Assembly (NCBI RefSeq): GCF_033242365.1
Contig: NZ_BTHK01000015.1
Coordinates: forward strand, 1-64,000
Source of the DNA: Lachnoanaerobaculum sanguinis
GTDB taxonomy: Bacteria; Bacillota; Clostridia; Lachnospirales; Lachnospiraceae
Direction: 5' to 3'
DNA length: 64,000 nucleotides
This document shows positions 26,222 to 35,222 of the stretch, piece by piece; position 1 is the first letter of the stretch; each line of letters begins with the position of its first letter. A model generated the notes under the pieces. It was not told where the DNA came from. It saw nothing but the letters and a program-made list of their open reading frames with translations, and made no database searches. A program made the translations under genes and the position numbers.

Positions 26222-26815
26222 TTATGGTCCTACCGAAACCTTGATTCCAAGCTGTCCATATGGCCAGATAATATCCATTACATCATTGCTTACAGCAACA
26301 CAACCCGCTGTAGGTACACCTTTTTGATAATTTCCGTGGATCATTATTGCACCGCCAAGTGCTGTATTCCATGGAGGACATACCTTCTTATCAATAGCTG
26401 TGTAGATGGCATCTTTTTCTTCCTGTGTAATAATTCCCTGTTCAAATCCTCTGTCGGCTGCTGCCTTATCAGGGTAAGAAAGTCCAAGAGATAAATGATA
26501 TGCACTCTTATCATTTCTTACACAGATATAGTAATCGCCATTCGGGGTTGTTCTGTCACCCTGCTTTTGCTTTGTTCCGTTTGCTGAAAACTCTCCAAGA
26601 CTGCATGGCCATTTACCTACTACCTTATTGTCGGCTATAAGTGTAAGCTCCTTGCTTGTCTTACTTACATAGATTCTTGTAGCAGGCTCAGTCTGCTGCG
26701 GTGTGTAATTGCTTGTAGTTACCTTTCTTACTGTTGCGGCATATACACTAAAGCTCATAAGTCCTATAATAATTGACAAAACAAGTAATGCCACAATGCT
26801 TTTTCTCATCTTCAT
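26222..26815 (-). CDS. Secreted L,D-transpeptidase (YkuD family)
   Basis: 197 residues with an N-terminal signal/anchor (KSIVALLVLSIIIGLMSFSV). The YkuD catalytic region is IMIHGNYQKGVPTAGCVAVS, with the conserved histidine and the nucleophilic cysteine in TAGC. Enzymes of this fold make 3-3 peptidoglycan cross-links or attach proteins to the wall outside the membrane. No LysM or other wall-binding domain is present. Followed by a terminator. Confidence 0.93.
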   Translation of the reverse strand: MKMRKSIVALLVLSIIIGLMSFSVYAATVRKVTTSNYTPQQTEPATRIYVSKTSKELTLIADNKVVGKWPCSLGEFSANGTKQKQGDRTTPNGDYYICVRNDKSAYHLSLGLSYPDKAAADRGFEQGIITQEEKDAIYTAIDKKVCPPWNTALGGAIMIHGNYQKGVPTAGCVAVSNDVMDIIWPYGQLGIKVSVGP

Positions 26816-26838
26816 AAAAACCCTTTCTAAAAATACAT

Positions 26839-27864
26839 TTAATTTATAAACATCGCATCCCCAAAACTGAAAAATCTGTATTTCTCTTTTACAGCCTCCT
26901 CATAGGCATGCAATATATTTTCTCTTCCTGCCAATGCACTTACAAGCATTACTAAAGTGGACTCCGGTAAATGAAAGTTTGTAATAAGTGCATCCAAAAC
27001 CTTAAACTTATATCCCGGATATATGAAAATATCTGTCCACCCCGACTTTTCTTCAAGATGTCCGTTTTCATCCGCCGCACTTTCTATGGTTCTGGTACTT
27101 GTGGTTCCCACACAGATAACCCTTTTTCCATTTTCCCTTGTACTGTTGATTATATCCGCAGCCTCTTTTGATATTTGAAAAAACTCGGAATGCATATGAT
27201 GTTCATTTACATCCGTAACCTTTACAGGCCTAAAAGTACCAAGTCCCACATGCAAAGTAACCTTTGCAAGTCTGATACCCTTTTTCTCAATTTTGTCAAG
27301 CAGCTCCTTTGTAAAATGCAAACCGGCCGTAGGTGCCGCAGCAGAGCCCTCATTCTTTGCATATACTGTCTGATATCTGTTTTTATCCTTCAGCACATGT
27401 GTAATATATGGCGGAAGCGGCATAGTTCCAAGCTTATCTAAGATCTCTTCAAAAATCCCTTCAAACTCGAATTCTATAATCCTGTTACCTTCCTCCACAA
27501 TATCAACTATTGTTCCCAAAAGTAATCCGTCTCCAAAATCAATCTTCGCTCCGACCTTACATTTTTTTCCCGGCTTTACAAGGCATTCCCAAGCGGTCTT
27601 TGACTTTCTCTTTAAAAGAAGTATTTCTATCGCCGCTCCGGTATCCTTTTTTACACCCATAAGTCTTGCAGGTATTACCTTTGTTTCATTAAGTACCAGA
27701 CAATCACCCTCATTTAGATAATCTATAATATCAAAAAAATGCTTATGACTGATATCTCCGCTTACTTTATCAAGTACCAAAAGTCTTGAAGATGCTCTGT
27801 CTTCAAGAGGGTCCTGTGCTATAAGTTCCTGTGGCAGATCATACCAAAAATCTCTTACATCCAT
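26839..27864 (-). CDS. queA: tRNA S-adenosylmethionine ribosyltransferase-isomerase QueA
   Basis: 341 residues, normal length. Transfers the ribosyl part of SAM to 7-aminomethyl-deazaguanine in tRNA, forming epoxyqueuosine. Typical segments: FWYDLPQELIAQDPLEDRASSRLLVLD at the start (broken here for length: FWYDLPQ, then RASSRLLVL), EGSAAAPTAGLHF, VTLHVGLGTFRPV and NFHLPESTLVMLVSA. It abuts the stop of the upstream lipoprotein gene. No other queuosine genes are in the window. Confidence 0.96.
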   Translation of the reverse strand: MDVRDFWYDLPQELIAQDPLEDRASSRLLVLDKVSGDISHKHFFDIIDYLNEGDCLVLNETKVIPARLMGVKKDTGAAIEILLLKRKSKTAWECLVKPGKKCKVGAKIDFGDGLLLGTIVDIVEEGNRIIEFEFEGIFEEILDKLGTMPLPPYITHVLKDKNRYQTVYAKNEGSAAAPTAGLHFTKELLDKIEKKGIRLAKVTLHVGLGTFRPVKVTDVNEHHMHSEFFQISKEAADIINSTRENGKRVICVGTTSTRTIESAADENGHLEEKSGWTDIFIYPGYKFKVLDALITNFHLPESTLVMLVSALAGRENILHAYEEAVKEKYRFFSFGDAMFIN

Positions 27865-27865
27865 A

Positions 27866-28669
27866 TCAGTTTCCGCTCTTTGTCTCGGCTATTGACACAT
27901 TAGCTTCCTCTTTATCGGTTTCTGTAATACTCTCTACAGTACTTTCTTCTACAGTTGTTTCTGTAGGTTGCTCTGAAGTTTCCACTGCAGCACTGCTCTC
28001 ATTTGTAGAAGCATTTTGCACCCAAATAGAATAAAGTGTACCAAGCTGTATATCACTTGTTACTGCAGTTGCAAGGTCTTTCCTCATCTGTGCATCAAGA
28101 GCAATAATATCTTCCGACTTCGACACCTCATCCACATACTGCCTCTCTTCAGCAGTCAGCTTGTCAGTCTCTACCATATAAAAAGCATCCTTAGGCTCTT
28201 CTTTTACATATGCCCATGTAAGCATAGGTGCCTTTGTATCAATATCATGGAACTTTACATTTGAACTGATAAATACCACATATGAATTATCCTCATATCC
28301 CTTTGTCACATAGGTAACAGTATCATCAAATGATTCGTATACCTTTGCCTCATCTGTAAGTTTTGCCTGTAAATCCGCAAGTCCGTCCTCATCGCTTCTT
28401 CCAAAGACATTGTACATTCTTCTGGCATCCGCATTTACTTTTGCATACTGATATGCCTTCACAAGCTCTATAATTCCCGGAATCGGATCCTTTTGCATAC
28501 CATATGTTTTATAATCCGATAATACTTTTTCCTCTTCAGACATGGTAGACTCTGCAACTGTGGTGGTCTCCTCAGTGCTTGCCGTATTACTTGTATTGCT
28601 GCAGCCTGTAGCAACAGCCATCATCACTGCCATCATACCTATTCCTGTTATTATTTTTTTATTTCTCAT
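27866..28669 (-). CDS. Predicted lipoprotein, function unknown
   Basis: 267 residues with a type II signal peptide (basic MRNKK, hydrophobic core, lipobox AVATGC at about residues 19-24). Next is a Ser/Thr/Glu-rich linker, a folded domain of about 160 residues (FGRSDEDGLADLQ, then YEDNSYVVFISSNVKFHD), and a second low-complexity T/E/S tail from about residue 215. The folded part resembles NTF2/SnoaL-like accessory domains of Clostridia lipoproteins, but I do not recognise a family firmly. It immediately precedes queA. Confidence 0.75.
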   Translation of the reverse strand: MRNKKIITGIGMMAVMMAVATGCSNTSNTASTEETTTVAESTMSEEEKVLSDYKTYGMQKDPIPGIIELVKAYQYAKVNADARRMYNVFGRSDEDGLADLQAKLTDEAKVYESFDDTVTYVTKGYEDNSYVVFISSNVKFHDIDTKAPMLTWAYVKEEPKDAFYMVETDKLTAEERQYVDEVSKSEDIIALDAQMRKDLATAVTSDIQLGTLYSIWVQNASTNESSAAVETSEQPTETTVEESTVESITETDKEEANVSIAETKSGN

Positions 28670-28789
28670 AAATGCCTCTTTATAATTAATTTATAACCTT
28701 TTGATTCCGGTATTATTTTATCAAATATTATTGCAAAAAGCACCTATCAATTTATTATAAAAAATGATATAATTTTGTAATATTTGTTT

Positions 28790-28862
28790 GTATCAATAGC
28801 GTATTGGATAACGCATCAGACTCCGACTCTGAAGACTGTGGGTTCGAATCCCACTTGATACA
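28790..28862 (+). tRNA. tRNA-Arg (anticodon CCG)
   Basis: Cloverleaf with acceptor GTATCAA/TTGATAC, D arm GCGTATTGGATAACGC, anticodon arm TCAGA-CTCCGAC-TCTGA (anticodon CCG) and T arm GTGGG-TTCGAAT-CCCAC. Lies 31 bp before birA on the same strand. Confidence 0.94.
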
Positions 28863-28893
28863 TTATTTTTTTATATGAAATATAAGGAGAACT

Positions 28894-29877
28894 ATGTTAA
28901 AGAATGAAGTTTTAAAAATCTTATTATCAAATAACATTCACGTATCCGGTCAAGATATTTCAGAAAGTCTAGGTGTCTCAAGGACCGCCGTATGGAAGGC
29001 TATTTCCGCACTAAAAAAAGATGGCTACAATATAGAATCCGTCAATAACAAAGGCTATCTTCTTTTGGCAAAAAGTAATATTCTAAATCAAGTGGAAATA
29101 GAGCAAAATATAAGTTCTTATAAACTCTCCAATGCACCACAGATAATATATCTGGATGAAGTCGACTCCACCAATAACTATGCCCGACTGATGGCAGACA
29201 AGATAAATTCCGACTTCCTTGTAGTAGCCGATATGCAAACTTTGGGAAAAGGCAGAATGGGAAGAAGTTGGAGTTCACCTGCCGGAATCGGTATCTTTAT
29301 GAGCCTTTGTATAAAGCCTGAGATTGCTGTAGAAAAGGCTTCTATGATCACTCTGGTAACCGCCATCTCCATTTGTGATGCTATAGAAGAGCTTTACCCT
29401 ATAAGCGCCACCATCAAATGGCCGAATGATATAGTCATAAATTCAAAGAAAATATCAGGTATACTTACGGAAATGAGCTCAGATATGGACGGTATAAAAT
29501 ACATTATTTCGGGAATGGGTATAAATGTTAATAATAAGGAATTCCCTGATGATATAAAAGATATGGCATCATCTCTTTTGCTTGAAACAGGTATTTTAAT
29601 GGACAGAGCTAAATTAATTGCAGGTATTATATATCACTTCTATAAGAACTTTAATACTTTTTTAAAAACAGAGGATATGAGCGGACTTAAAGAAAATTAT
29701 GAGAAGCATTTGGCAAATATCGGCAAAGACGTGAAGATTCTTGACCCTAAAGGTAGTTATCAAGCCGTCGCACTTGGAATCGATGAAACAGGTGCCTTGC
29801 TTGTAAATGCCGAAGGAAAAATAAAAAGAATTATCAGCGGTGAGGTCAGTGTACGTGGACTCTATGGCTATATATAA
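28894..29877 (+). CDS. birA: Bifunctional biotin ligase / biotin operon repressor
   Basis: 327 residues. N-terminal winged HTH (ISESLGVSRTAVWKAISALKKDGY), then the biotin protein ligase catalytic domain with GKGRMGRSWSSPAG and KWPNDIV, and the small C-terminal domain (ISGEVSVRGLYGY). It attaches biotin to acyl carriers and, with its HTH, can repress biotin genes. No biotin synthesis or transport genes are seen here. A terminator follows directly. Confidence 0.96.
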   Translation: MLKNEVLKILLSNNIHVSGQDISESLGVSRTAVWKAISALKKDGYNIESVNNKGYLLLAKSNILNQVEIEQNISSYKLSNAPQIIYLDEVDSTNNYARLMADKINSDFLVVADMQTLGKGRMGRSWSSPAGIGIFMSLCIKPEIAVEKASMITLVTAISICDAIEELYPISATIKWPNDIVINSKKISGILTEMSSDMDGIKYIISGMGINVNNKEFPDDIKDMASSLLLETGILMDRAKLIAGIIYHFYKNFNTFLKTEDMSGLKENYEKHLANIGKDVKILDPKGSYQAVALGIDETGALLVNAEGKIKRIISGEVSVRGLYGYI

Positions 29878-29881
29878 AATG

Positions 29882-29902
29882 AGCAGGGAAAACTGCTTTT
29901 TT
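29882..29902 (+). terminator. Terminator after birA
   Basis: Stem AGCAG/CTGCT with loop GGAAAA, followed by a run of six T, just after the birA stop. Confidence 0.75.
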
Positions 29903-29944
29903 GTAAGCAAAAATCGTTGACATACAACTCAAGATACAACACAT

Positions 29945-29973
29945 AAAAAATAACCCTTGTAAAATCAAGGGTT
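29945..29973 (-). terminator. Terminator after tRNA-Thr
   Basis: Minus-strand AACCCTTG/CAAGGGTT stem followed by six T, 7 bp beyond the tRNA 3' end. Confidence 0.88.
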
Positions 29974-29980
29974 ATAATCA

Positions 29981-30053
29981 AGCTGCTGACGGGACTCGGA
30001 CCCGTGACCTCCTCACTACCAATGAGGTGCGCTACCACCTGTGCCACAGCAGC
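29981..30053 (-). tRNA. tRNA-Thr (anticodon GGT)
   Basis: Minus-strand cloverleaf with acceptor GCTGCTG/CAGCAGC, anticodon arm CCTCA-TTGGTAG-TGAGG (anticodon GGT) and T arm ACGGG-TCCGAGT-CCCGT. Discriminator T; CCA not encoded. Confidence 0.95.
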
Positions 30054-30091
30054 ATCTAGGTAATAGTAGCATAAACACAAATTGCTGTCAA

Positions 30092-30143
30092 TACGATTTG
30101 GATGCCCTACATTTACATACGATTTGGATGCCCGACATTTACA
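30092..30143. repeat. Two tandem 26 bp direct repeats
   Basis: Two adjacent copies beginning TACGATTTGGATGCCC (30092 and 30118) differ at one base. They lie between tRNA-Thr and a small GNAT gene, in the tRNA upstream region. Function unknown. Confidence 0.8.
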
Positions 30144-30208
30144 TAGCCCTTGACTTTTCTCTCTCACATGCTACTCTTTACTTAAATAATAAAAATATTG
30201 GAGGTACT

Positions 30209-30484
30209 ATGTTTAATATAGCTGATAACAGAATATATATGAATGATGAAAACGGTAAAATGATTGCTGAAGTTACTTTCCCAAATTTGGATGATAACAC
30301 AATAGTTATTGACCATACATTTGTGGATGACTCTCTTCGCGGTCAAGGCATTGCAGCCAAGCTTATGCTTGAGGTAATAGACTATGCTAAGTCAACTAAT
30401 AAAAAAATAAAGGCTACATGTTCCTATGCAGTAAAATGGTTTGAGAAAAACAAAGACGAATACAAAGACCTTTATATAGGATAA
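30209..30484 (+). CDS. YjdJ-type small GNAT acetyltransferase
   Basis: 91 residues from the ATG at 30209, chosen because TTGGAGG lies 5 nt upstream. The acetyl-CoA loop is DSLRGQGIAAKLMLEVIDYA, followed by KATCSYAVKWFEKN near the C-terminus. This is the short COG2388 type (YjdJ), much smaller than normal GNAT enzymes. Substrate unknown; stands alone. Confidence 0.9.
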   Translation: MFNIADNRIYMNDENGKMIAEVTFPNLDDNTIVIDHTFVDDSLRGQGIAAKLMLEVIDYAKSTNKKIKATCSYAVKWFEKNKDEYKDLYIG

Positions 30485-30530
30485 AAATAAATTGTTACAT
30501 CACTATTTTCATTTCTGTCTTATTATTTAC

Positions 30531-30559
30531 TTGATTTACCTATTACCTACCTGTATAAT
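30531..30559 (+). promoter_or_regulatory. Promoter of the Rrf2 regulator gene
   Basis: TTGATT (30531-30536), exactly 17 bp, TATAAT (30554-30559). The direct element TACCTATTACCTACCTG in the spacer resembles a regulator target, so autoregulation is plausible. Confidence 0.7.
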
Positions 30560-30590
30560 AGGATTATAAATTAAGAAGTAGGTGACTCAT

Positions 30591-31010
30591 ATGAAAATTT
30601 CAACTAAAGGGCGATACTCACTCCTTGTTATGATTGATTTAACAGAGAATAAATCTGATGATTTTATACCATTACGAGATATTGCCAAAAGACAGGACAT
30701 TTCAGAAAAATACCTGGAAAGTATAATAAAACTTCTTGTAAAGCATAAGCTTGTTGTAGGGCTACGCGGTAAAGGCGGCGGCTACAAACTAACCGGACAT
30801 CCAGGCGATATTACAGTAGGTGAAGTGCTTAGAATTGCAGAAGAAAATATAATGATTGATGATGAAGATACAGAAAGCATGTATCGTACAAGCGAATACC
30901 GCACTATTGATATGTGGAGTAAACTCTCAAAAATGATAAACGATTATTTTGACAACATTTCCATTGCCGATCTTATAGTAGAAGATCCCGGAAATGACTT
31001 TGTGATTTAA
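30591..31010 (+). CDS. Rrf2-family transcriptional regulator lacking cluster cysteines
   Basis: About 139 residues from ATG at 30591 (GTAGGTG upstream). Rrf2 winged helix: STKGRYSLLVMIDLTENKSDD, then DISEKYLESIIKLLVKHKLV and RGKGGGYKLTGHPGDITVGE. IscR and NsrR carry three cysteines that hold an Fe-S cluster; none is present here, as in CymR, so it probably senses through a protein partner or metabolite. It precedes the ABC importer operon but is separated by two terminators. Confidence 0.92.
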   Translation: MKISTKGRYSLLVMIDLTENKSDDFIPLRDIAKRQDISEKYLESIIKLLVKHKLVVGLRGKGGGYKLTGHPGDITVGEVLRIAEENIMIDDEDTESMYRTSEYRTIDMWSKLSKMINDYFDNISIADLIVEDPGNDFVI

Positions 31011-31044
31011 CATATCAACTTACATCTGATAATTTTAAACTAAT

Positions 31045-31080
31045 AACTGTCAAAATCTTTACAGGTCTTGACAGTTTTTT
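31045..31080 (+). terminator. Terminator after the Rrf2 gene (first)
   Basis: AACTGTCAA / TTGACAGTT stem followed by a T run, 34 bp beyond the stop. Confidence 0.85.
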
Positions 31081-31088
31081 AATTTACT

Positions 31089-31115
31089 ATCCGCCTTTGC
31101 TTGGGTGGATTTTTT
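31089..31115 (+). terminator. Second tandem terminator
   Basis: ATCCGCC / GGGTGGAT stem and T run directly after the first terminator, insulating the ABC operon. The remaining 31116-31218 is AT-rich promoter-like sequence with an AGGAGG site before the next gene. Confidence 0.75.
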
Positions 31116-31218
31116 ATTTTCCACCTTTCTTTTCTAAAATAGGTTATATTTTTAATATAAAACTGCTAAACTATAAACAAACATAAACATATGGTTCGTA
31201 ATTTTTAGGAGGAAAAGA

Positions 31219-32319
31219 ATGAAAAAGATACTAAAAGCAGCTTTATTATGCTCAGTTCTGTCTTTGGGTCTCATGGCCTGCTCCGGCAGTAAGCCTGCAG
31301 AAAAAACAGAAAAAGGCGAAACTTCAGCTACCGAAACAACAAAAGCAGCTGAAAAATCTGAGAACTCTCAAGAAGAAAAAGTTCTGGTTGTTTATACAGC
31401 AAGAAGCGAAGCACTTAATAATGCCGTGATTCCGGAATTTGAGAATGCAACCGGCATTAAAGTTGAAGTAGTTGTTGCAGGAACCGGAGAATTGTTAAAA
31501 AGAGCTCAGTCAGAGAAAGAAAATCCGCTTGGAGATATTTTTTGGGCTGCAGATCAAACAATGCTCTCTTCTTCAAAAGATTTGTTTGAGGAATATGTGT
31601 CACCAGAAAATGATAATATGATTGAACCTGCAAGAAACACAACAGGATATTTCACACCTGCATTTGCAGATCCTACGGTTATGATTGTAAATAAAGATTT
31701 AGCCGGAGATATGAAGATTGAAGGATTTGCAGATTTATTAAACCCTGAACTTAAAGGAAAGATTGCTTTCGGTGATCCGGTTAATTCAAGTTCAGCTTTC
31801 CAATCATTGATGGCAATGCTCTACGGTATGGGAAAAGATCAGGATCCACTCTCTGACGAGTCATGGGCCTATGTTGATAAGTTCTTACAGAATTTAGACG
31901 GTAAGATGTGCAACAGTTCCAGTCAGGTTTATAAGGGAGTTGCAGAAGGTGAGTATATCGTCGGTTTAACTTGGGAAGATCCTGCTGCAAGCTATGTTAA
32001 AGACGGTGCTCCTGTAGAAGTTGTATTCCCTAAGGAAGGTGCTATTTTCCCGGGAGAATCAGTACAGATTTTGAAAAACTGCAAGCATCCGGAAAATGCA
32101 AAAAAATTTGTTGATTTTATGTTGTCTGAGCAAGTACAGTCTTATGTAGGTCAGAACTTGACTGTTAGACCATTAAGAGCAGATGTGAAATTAGCGGATT
32201 ACATGAAGCCACAAGCAGATATAAAGTTATTTGATAAATATGATGAAGGCTGGGTTGCTGAACATAAGACTGAAATTACTACAATGTTCACAGAGCATAT
32301 CGAAAGTTCAATGAACTAA
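31219..32319 (+). CDS. ABC importer substrate-binding lipoprotein (Fe3+/AfuA-like family)
   Basis: 366 residues with a type II signal peptide and lipobox LGLMACSG, a T/E/K-rich linker, then a family-1 solute-binding domain (VLVVYTARSEALNNAVIPEF). The closest families are FbpA-type ferric-binding proteins and AfuA-type binding proteins, some of which bind hexose phosphates rather than iron. It is the first gene of a binding protein-ATPase-permease-sensor-regulator cluster; the YesMN pair downstream favours an organic ligand, but this is inference. Confidence 0.88.
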   Translation: MKKILKAALLCSVLSLGLMACSGSKPAEKTEKGETSATETTKAAEKSENSQEEKVLVVYTARSEALNNAVIPEFENATGIKVEVVVAGTGELLKRAQSEKENPLGDIFWAADQTMLSSSKDLFEEYVSPENDNMIEPARNTTGYFTPAFADPTVMIVNKDLAGDMKIEGFADLLNPELKGKIAFGDPVNSSSAFQSLMAMLYGMGKDQDPLSDESWAYVDKFLQNLDGKMCNSSSQVYKGVAEGEYIVGLTWEDPAASYVKDGAPVEVVFPKEGAIFPGESVQILKNCKHPENAKKFVDFMLSEQVQSYVGQNLTVRPLRADVKLADYMKPQADIKLFDKYDEGWVAEHKTEITTMFTEHIESSMN

Positions 32320-32445
32320 TATTATATTTATTAAATATCAAAATTAATCAATAAAAATAAAAAGTGGGTTGAAGGGCTGTTGCAGTAAGGGAAAATTTTA
32401 TCTCTAAAGGCATCAAGCCCTTTTACCTTTATTTAGGAGAAAAAT

Positions 32446-33537
32446 ATGAGTGTAGCAATAAATATTGAGAATGTAGTTAAAAGATTCGGAAAAGATACCA
32501 TTATAAACGGCTTATCATTAAATATTAAAGATGGAGAATTCTTCACACTTCTTGGTCCATCAGGTTGTGGAAAAACAACTCTTTTACGAATGATTATAGG
32601 TTTTAATTCTATCGAGGGTGGAGAAATCAAGCTGGATGAAAAGCTCATCAACAATATACCTACTAATAAAAGAAATATGGGTATGGTTTTTCAAAATTAT
32701 GCCATCTTCCCACATATGTCGGTAAAGGATAATGTTGCCTTCGGTTTAAAACGTAAGAAAATGAGTAAACAGGAAATTGAGGAAAAAGTAGATGAGATAC
32801 TAAAAATCGTTAAGATTGATCATTTAAAAGACAGAATGCCTGTAAAGCTCTCCGGTGGGCAGCAGCAAAGAGTTGCTCTTGCCAGAGCAATTGTCATACA
32901 TCCGGAAGTGCTGTTAATGGATGAGCCTCTAAGCAATTTGGATGCAAAACTCAGAGTCGAAATGAGAAATGCAATAAAGCGTATACAACAACAAATCGGG
33001 ATTACAACTGTTTATGTTACACATGATCAGGAAGAGGCACTTGCAGTATCCGACAGAATAGCCGTTATGAACGGAGGAGTTATTCAGCAAATCGACACTC
33101 CTAAGCGTATTTATCAAAGACCGTCAAATACATTCGTAGCAACTTTTATCGGACAATCCAATATTTTGGACGGTCATGTAATTAAGAATCAATCCGAACA
33201 GGGAATCAAGATTTTTGATGCATTTTTTGCAATGAATAATTTGTCTGAAGAATGCGCAGACATGGAAGAAGTCAGTGTTTCCATCCGTCCAGAGGAATTT
33301 ATCTTAAGCAGAGATAATAAAGACGGAATTAAGGGTATAATTAAGAACAGTGTCTTTTTAGGAATCAACACCAACTATTTTATAGAACTTGAAAACGGCA
33401 AAGAGGTGGAAGTAATTCAAGCCTCTGATGCATTGGAAGCTATACAGGATGGCAGCACCGTCTATTTAAATTTACAAACTGAAAAGATTAATGTATTTAC
33501 AAATGACGGTACAAAAAATTTGATTAAGGGGGTGTAA
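32446..33537 (+). CDS. ABC importer ATP-binding protein
   Basis: 363 residues. Walker A GPSGCGKTTLLRM, signature LSGGQQQRVALARA, Walker B LLMDEPLSNLDAKLR, H-loop VTHDQEEA, and a C-terminal TOBE domain of about 120 residues. This is the FbpC/PotA-type ATPase. The 126 bp gap after the binding-protein gene contains AAGGGCT/AGCCCTT inverted segments (about 32373-32420) that could reduce read-through, a common way to keep the binding protein more abundant. Stop is one base before the permease start. Confidence 0.93.
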   Translation: MSVAINIENVVKRFGKDTIINGLSLNIKDGEFFTLLGPSGCGKTTLLRMIIGFNSIEGGEIKLDEKLINNIPTNKRNMGMVFQNYAIFPHMSVKDNVAFGLKRKKMSKQEIEEKVDEILKIVKIDHLKDRMPVKLSGGQQQRVALARAIVIHPEVLLMDEPLSNLDAKLRVEMRNAIKRIQQQIGITTVYVTHDQEEALAVSDRIAVMNGGVIQQIDTPKRIYQRPSNTFVATFIGQSNILDGHVIKNQSEQGIKIFDAFFAMNNLSEECADMEEVSVSIRPEEFILSRDNKDGIKGIIKNSVFLGINTNYFIELENGKEVEVIQASDALEAIQDGSTVYLNLQTEKINVFTNDGTKNLIKGV

Positions 33538-33538
33538 T

Positions 33539-35203
33539 ATGAACGGTATAAAAGAAAAGAAGCTGAATATATGGAGTGTATCCACCTTCGTTATTCTGGC
33601 TTTCGCTGTTTTATTCATTATTTATCCCTTAGTTTTGATTTTATATAAAAGTGTAATTTCAGACTCCGGAAATTTAAGCTTTGCTTATTTTACTAAGTTT
33701 TTTCAAAAAAAATATTATTGGAGCACATTAATCAACAGCTTTAAAGTAACTATCGTAGCAACTTTAATATCTACTCTTCTTGGGTTGATGATGGCTTATT
33801 TGCTCCGCTCAATTGTGATCACCGGAAACAAATACTTGAATATAATGATAGTCATGTCATATTTATCACCTCCTTTTATCGGAGCATATGCATGGATACA
33901 GCTGCTTGGTAGAAACGGCTTTATAACACGAGTGATAAATAATATTTTGCCGGTGAAATTTGCAGGTATTTATGGTTTTGCAGGTATAGTTTTGGTTTTT
34001 TCACTGCAATCATTTCCACTTGTATATATGTACACCTCAGGCGCTCTTAAAAGCCTTGACAATTCTTTGGTAGAGGCTGCAGAAAGTCTTGGTTGCAATC
34101 TATGGGACAGAGTGAGACTGATTATAGTACCTTTGGTAACACCTACATTACTTGCAAGCTCCTTACTTGTTTTTATGCGAGTTTTTTCCGATTTTGGAAC
34201 TCCAATGCTTATCGGAGAAGGTTACAAAACTTTCCCTGTTATGATTTATGGTCAGTTTATGGGAGAAGTCAGTACAGATGATCATTTTGCAGCTGCATTA
34301 TGTGTGATCATTATAGGCATTACCCTGTTTCTATTTTTCCTGCAGCGTTTTTTAAGTGCCAAATTTACTTATTCCATGACAGCACTAAAACCTATGGAAG
34401 CGGTCAAAATCGGTGGAGTAAAAAATATACTGGTGCACCTTTTAGTATATGGTATAGTGTTTGTAGCAATCCTTCCGCAGCTAACTGTTATAACAACTTC
34501 GTTTTTGAAAACCGGCAGTGGCGGACTTTATACCGGAGGTTTTACATTGGAAAATTACTACAACACTCTTCTATCAAAAAATAATAATTCAGCTATTTTA
34601 AATACCTACCTTTTCGGTTTTATAGCAATAGTTATTGTTGTGGTCTTCGGTATCATAATTGCATATTTAAGTGCCAGAAAACGTTCATTCTTTACATCTA
34701 CACTTGATACTTTGACCATGTTGCCCTACATTATACCGGGCTCCGTATTGGGTATATCCTTTTTATACGGCTTTAACTCAAAACCTCTCTTACTTAGCGG
34801 AACCGCTATTTTAATGATCATTTCATTATCTGTCAGACGTATGCCTTATACGATTCGTTCAAGTAACGCTATTATCGGGCAAATAAGTCCAAGCGTCGAA
34901 GAGGCGGCTGTAAGTTTGGGCTGTAATGAACTTCAATCATTTTTAAAAATCACCGTCCCGATGATGTTAACAGGTGTGTTATCCGGAGCTATTATGAGTT
35001 GGGTCACATTAATAAGCGAACTCAGTTCTTCCATTATTTTGTATACCAGTAAAACACAGACTTTGACAGTCGCAATCTATGCCGAAGTCATTAGAAGCAG
35101 CTTCGGTAATGCAGCGGCTTATTCTACAATACTAACAGTAACCAGCATTTTATCATTATTGATTTTCTTTAAGATCAGTGGTAAAAGCGATATAAGTATT
35201 TAA
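33539..35203 (+). CDS. ABC importer fused two-domain permease
   Basis: 554 residues, about 12 membrane helices. Two BPD_transp_1 halves each with an EAA loop: LVEAAESLGCNLWDRVRLIIVP (split: LVEAAESLGC, WDRVRLIIVP) and VEEAAVSLGCNELQSFLKI. The arrangement matches FbpB/AfuB-type single-chain permeases and pairs with the upstream ATPase. Confidence 0.92.
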   Translation: MNGIKEKKLNIWSVSTFVILAFAVLFIIYPLVLILYKSVISDSGNLSFAYFTKFFQKKYYWSTLINSFKVTIVATLISTLLGLMMAYLLRSIVITGNKYLNIMIVMSYLSPPFIGAYAWIQLLGRNGFITRVINNILPVKFAGIYGFAGIVLVFSLQSFPLVYMYTSGALKSLDNSLVEAAESLGCNLWDRVRLIIVPLVTPTLLASSLLVFMRVFSDFGTPMLIGEGYKTFPVMIYGQFMGEVSTDDHFAAALCVIIIGITLFLFFLQRFLSAKFTYSMTALKPMEAVKIGGVKNILVHLLVYGIVFVAILPQLTVITTSFLKTGSGGLYTGGFTLENYYNTLLSKNNNSAILNTYLFGFIAIVIVVVFGIIIAYLSARKRSFFTSTLDTLTMLPYIIPGSVLGISFLYGFNSKPLLLSGTAILMIISLSVRRMPYTIRSSNAIIGQISPSVEEAAVSLGCNELQSFLKITVPMMLTGVLSGAIMSWVTLISELSSSIILYTSKTQTLTVAIYAEVIRSSFGNAAAYSTILTVTSILSLLIFFKISGKSDISI

Positions 35204-35222
35204 TTGTAAACGGAGGGAAAGC

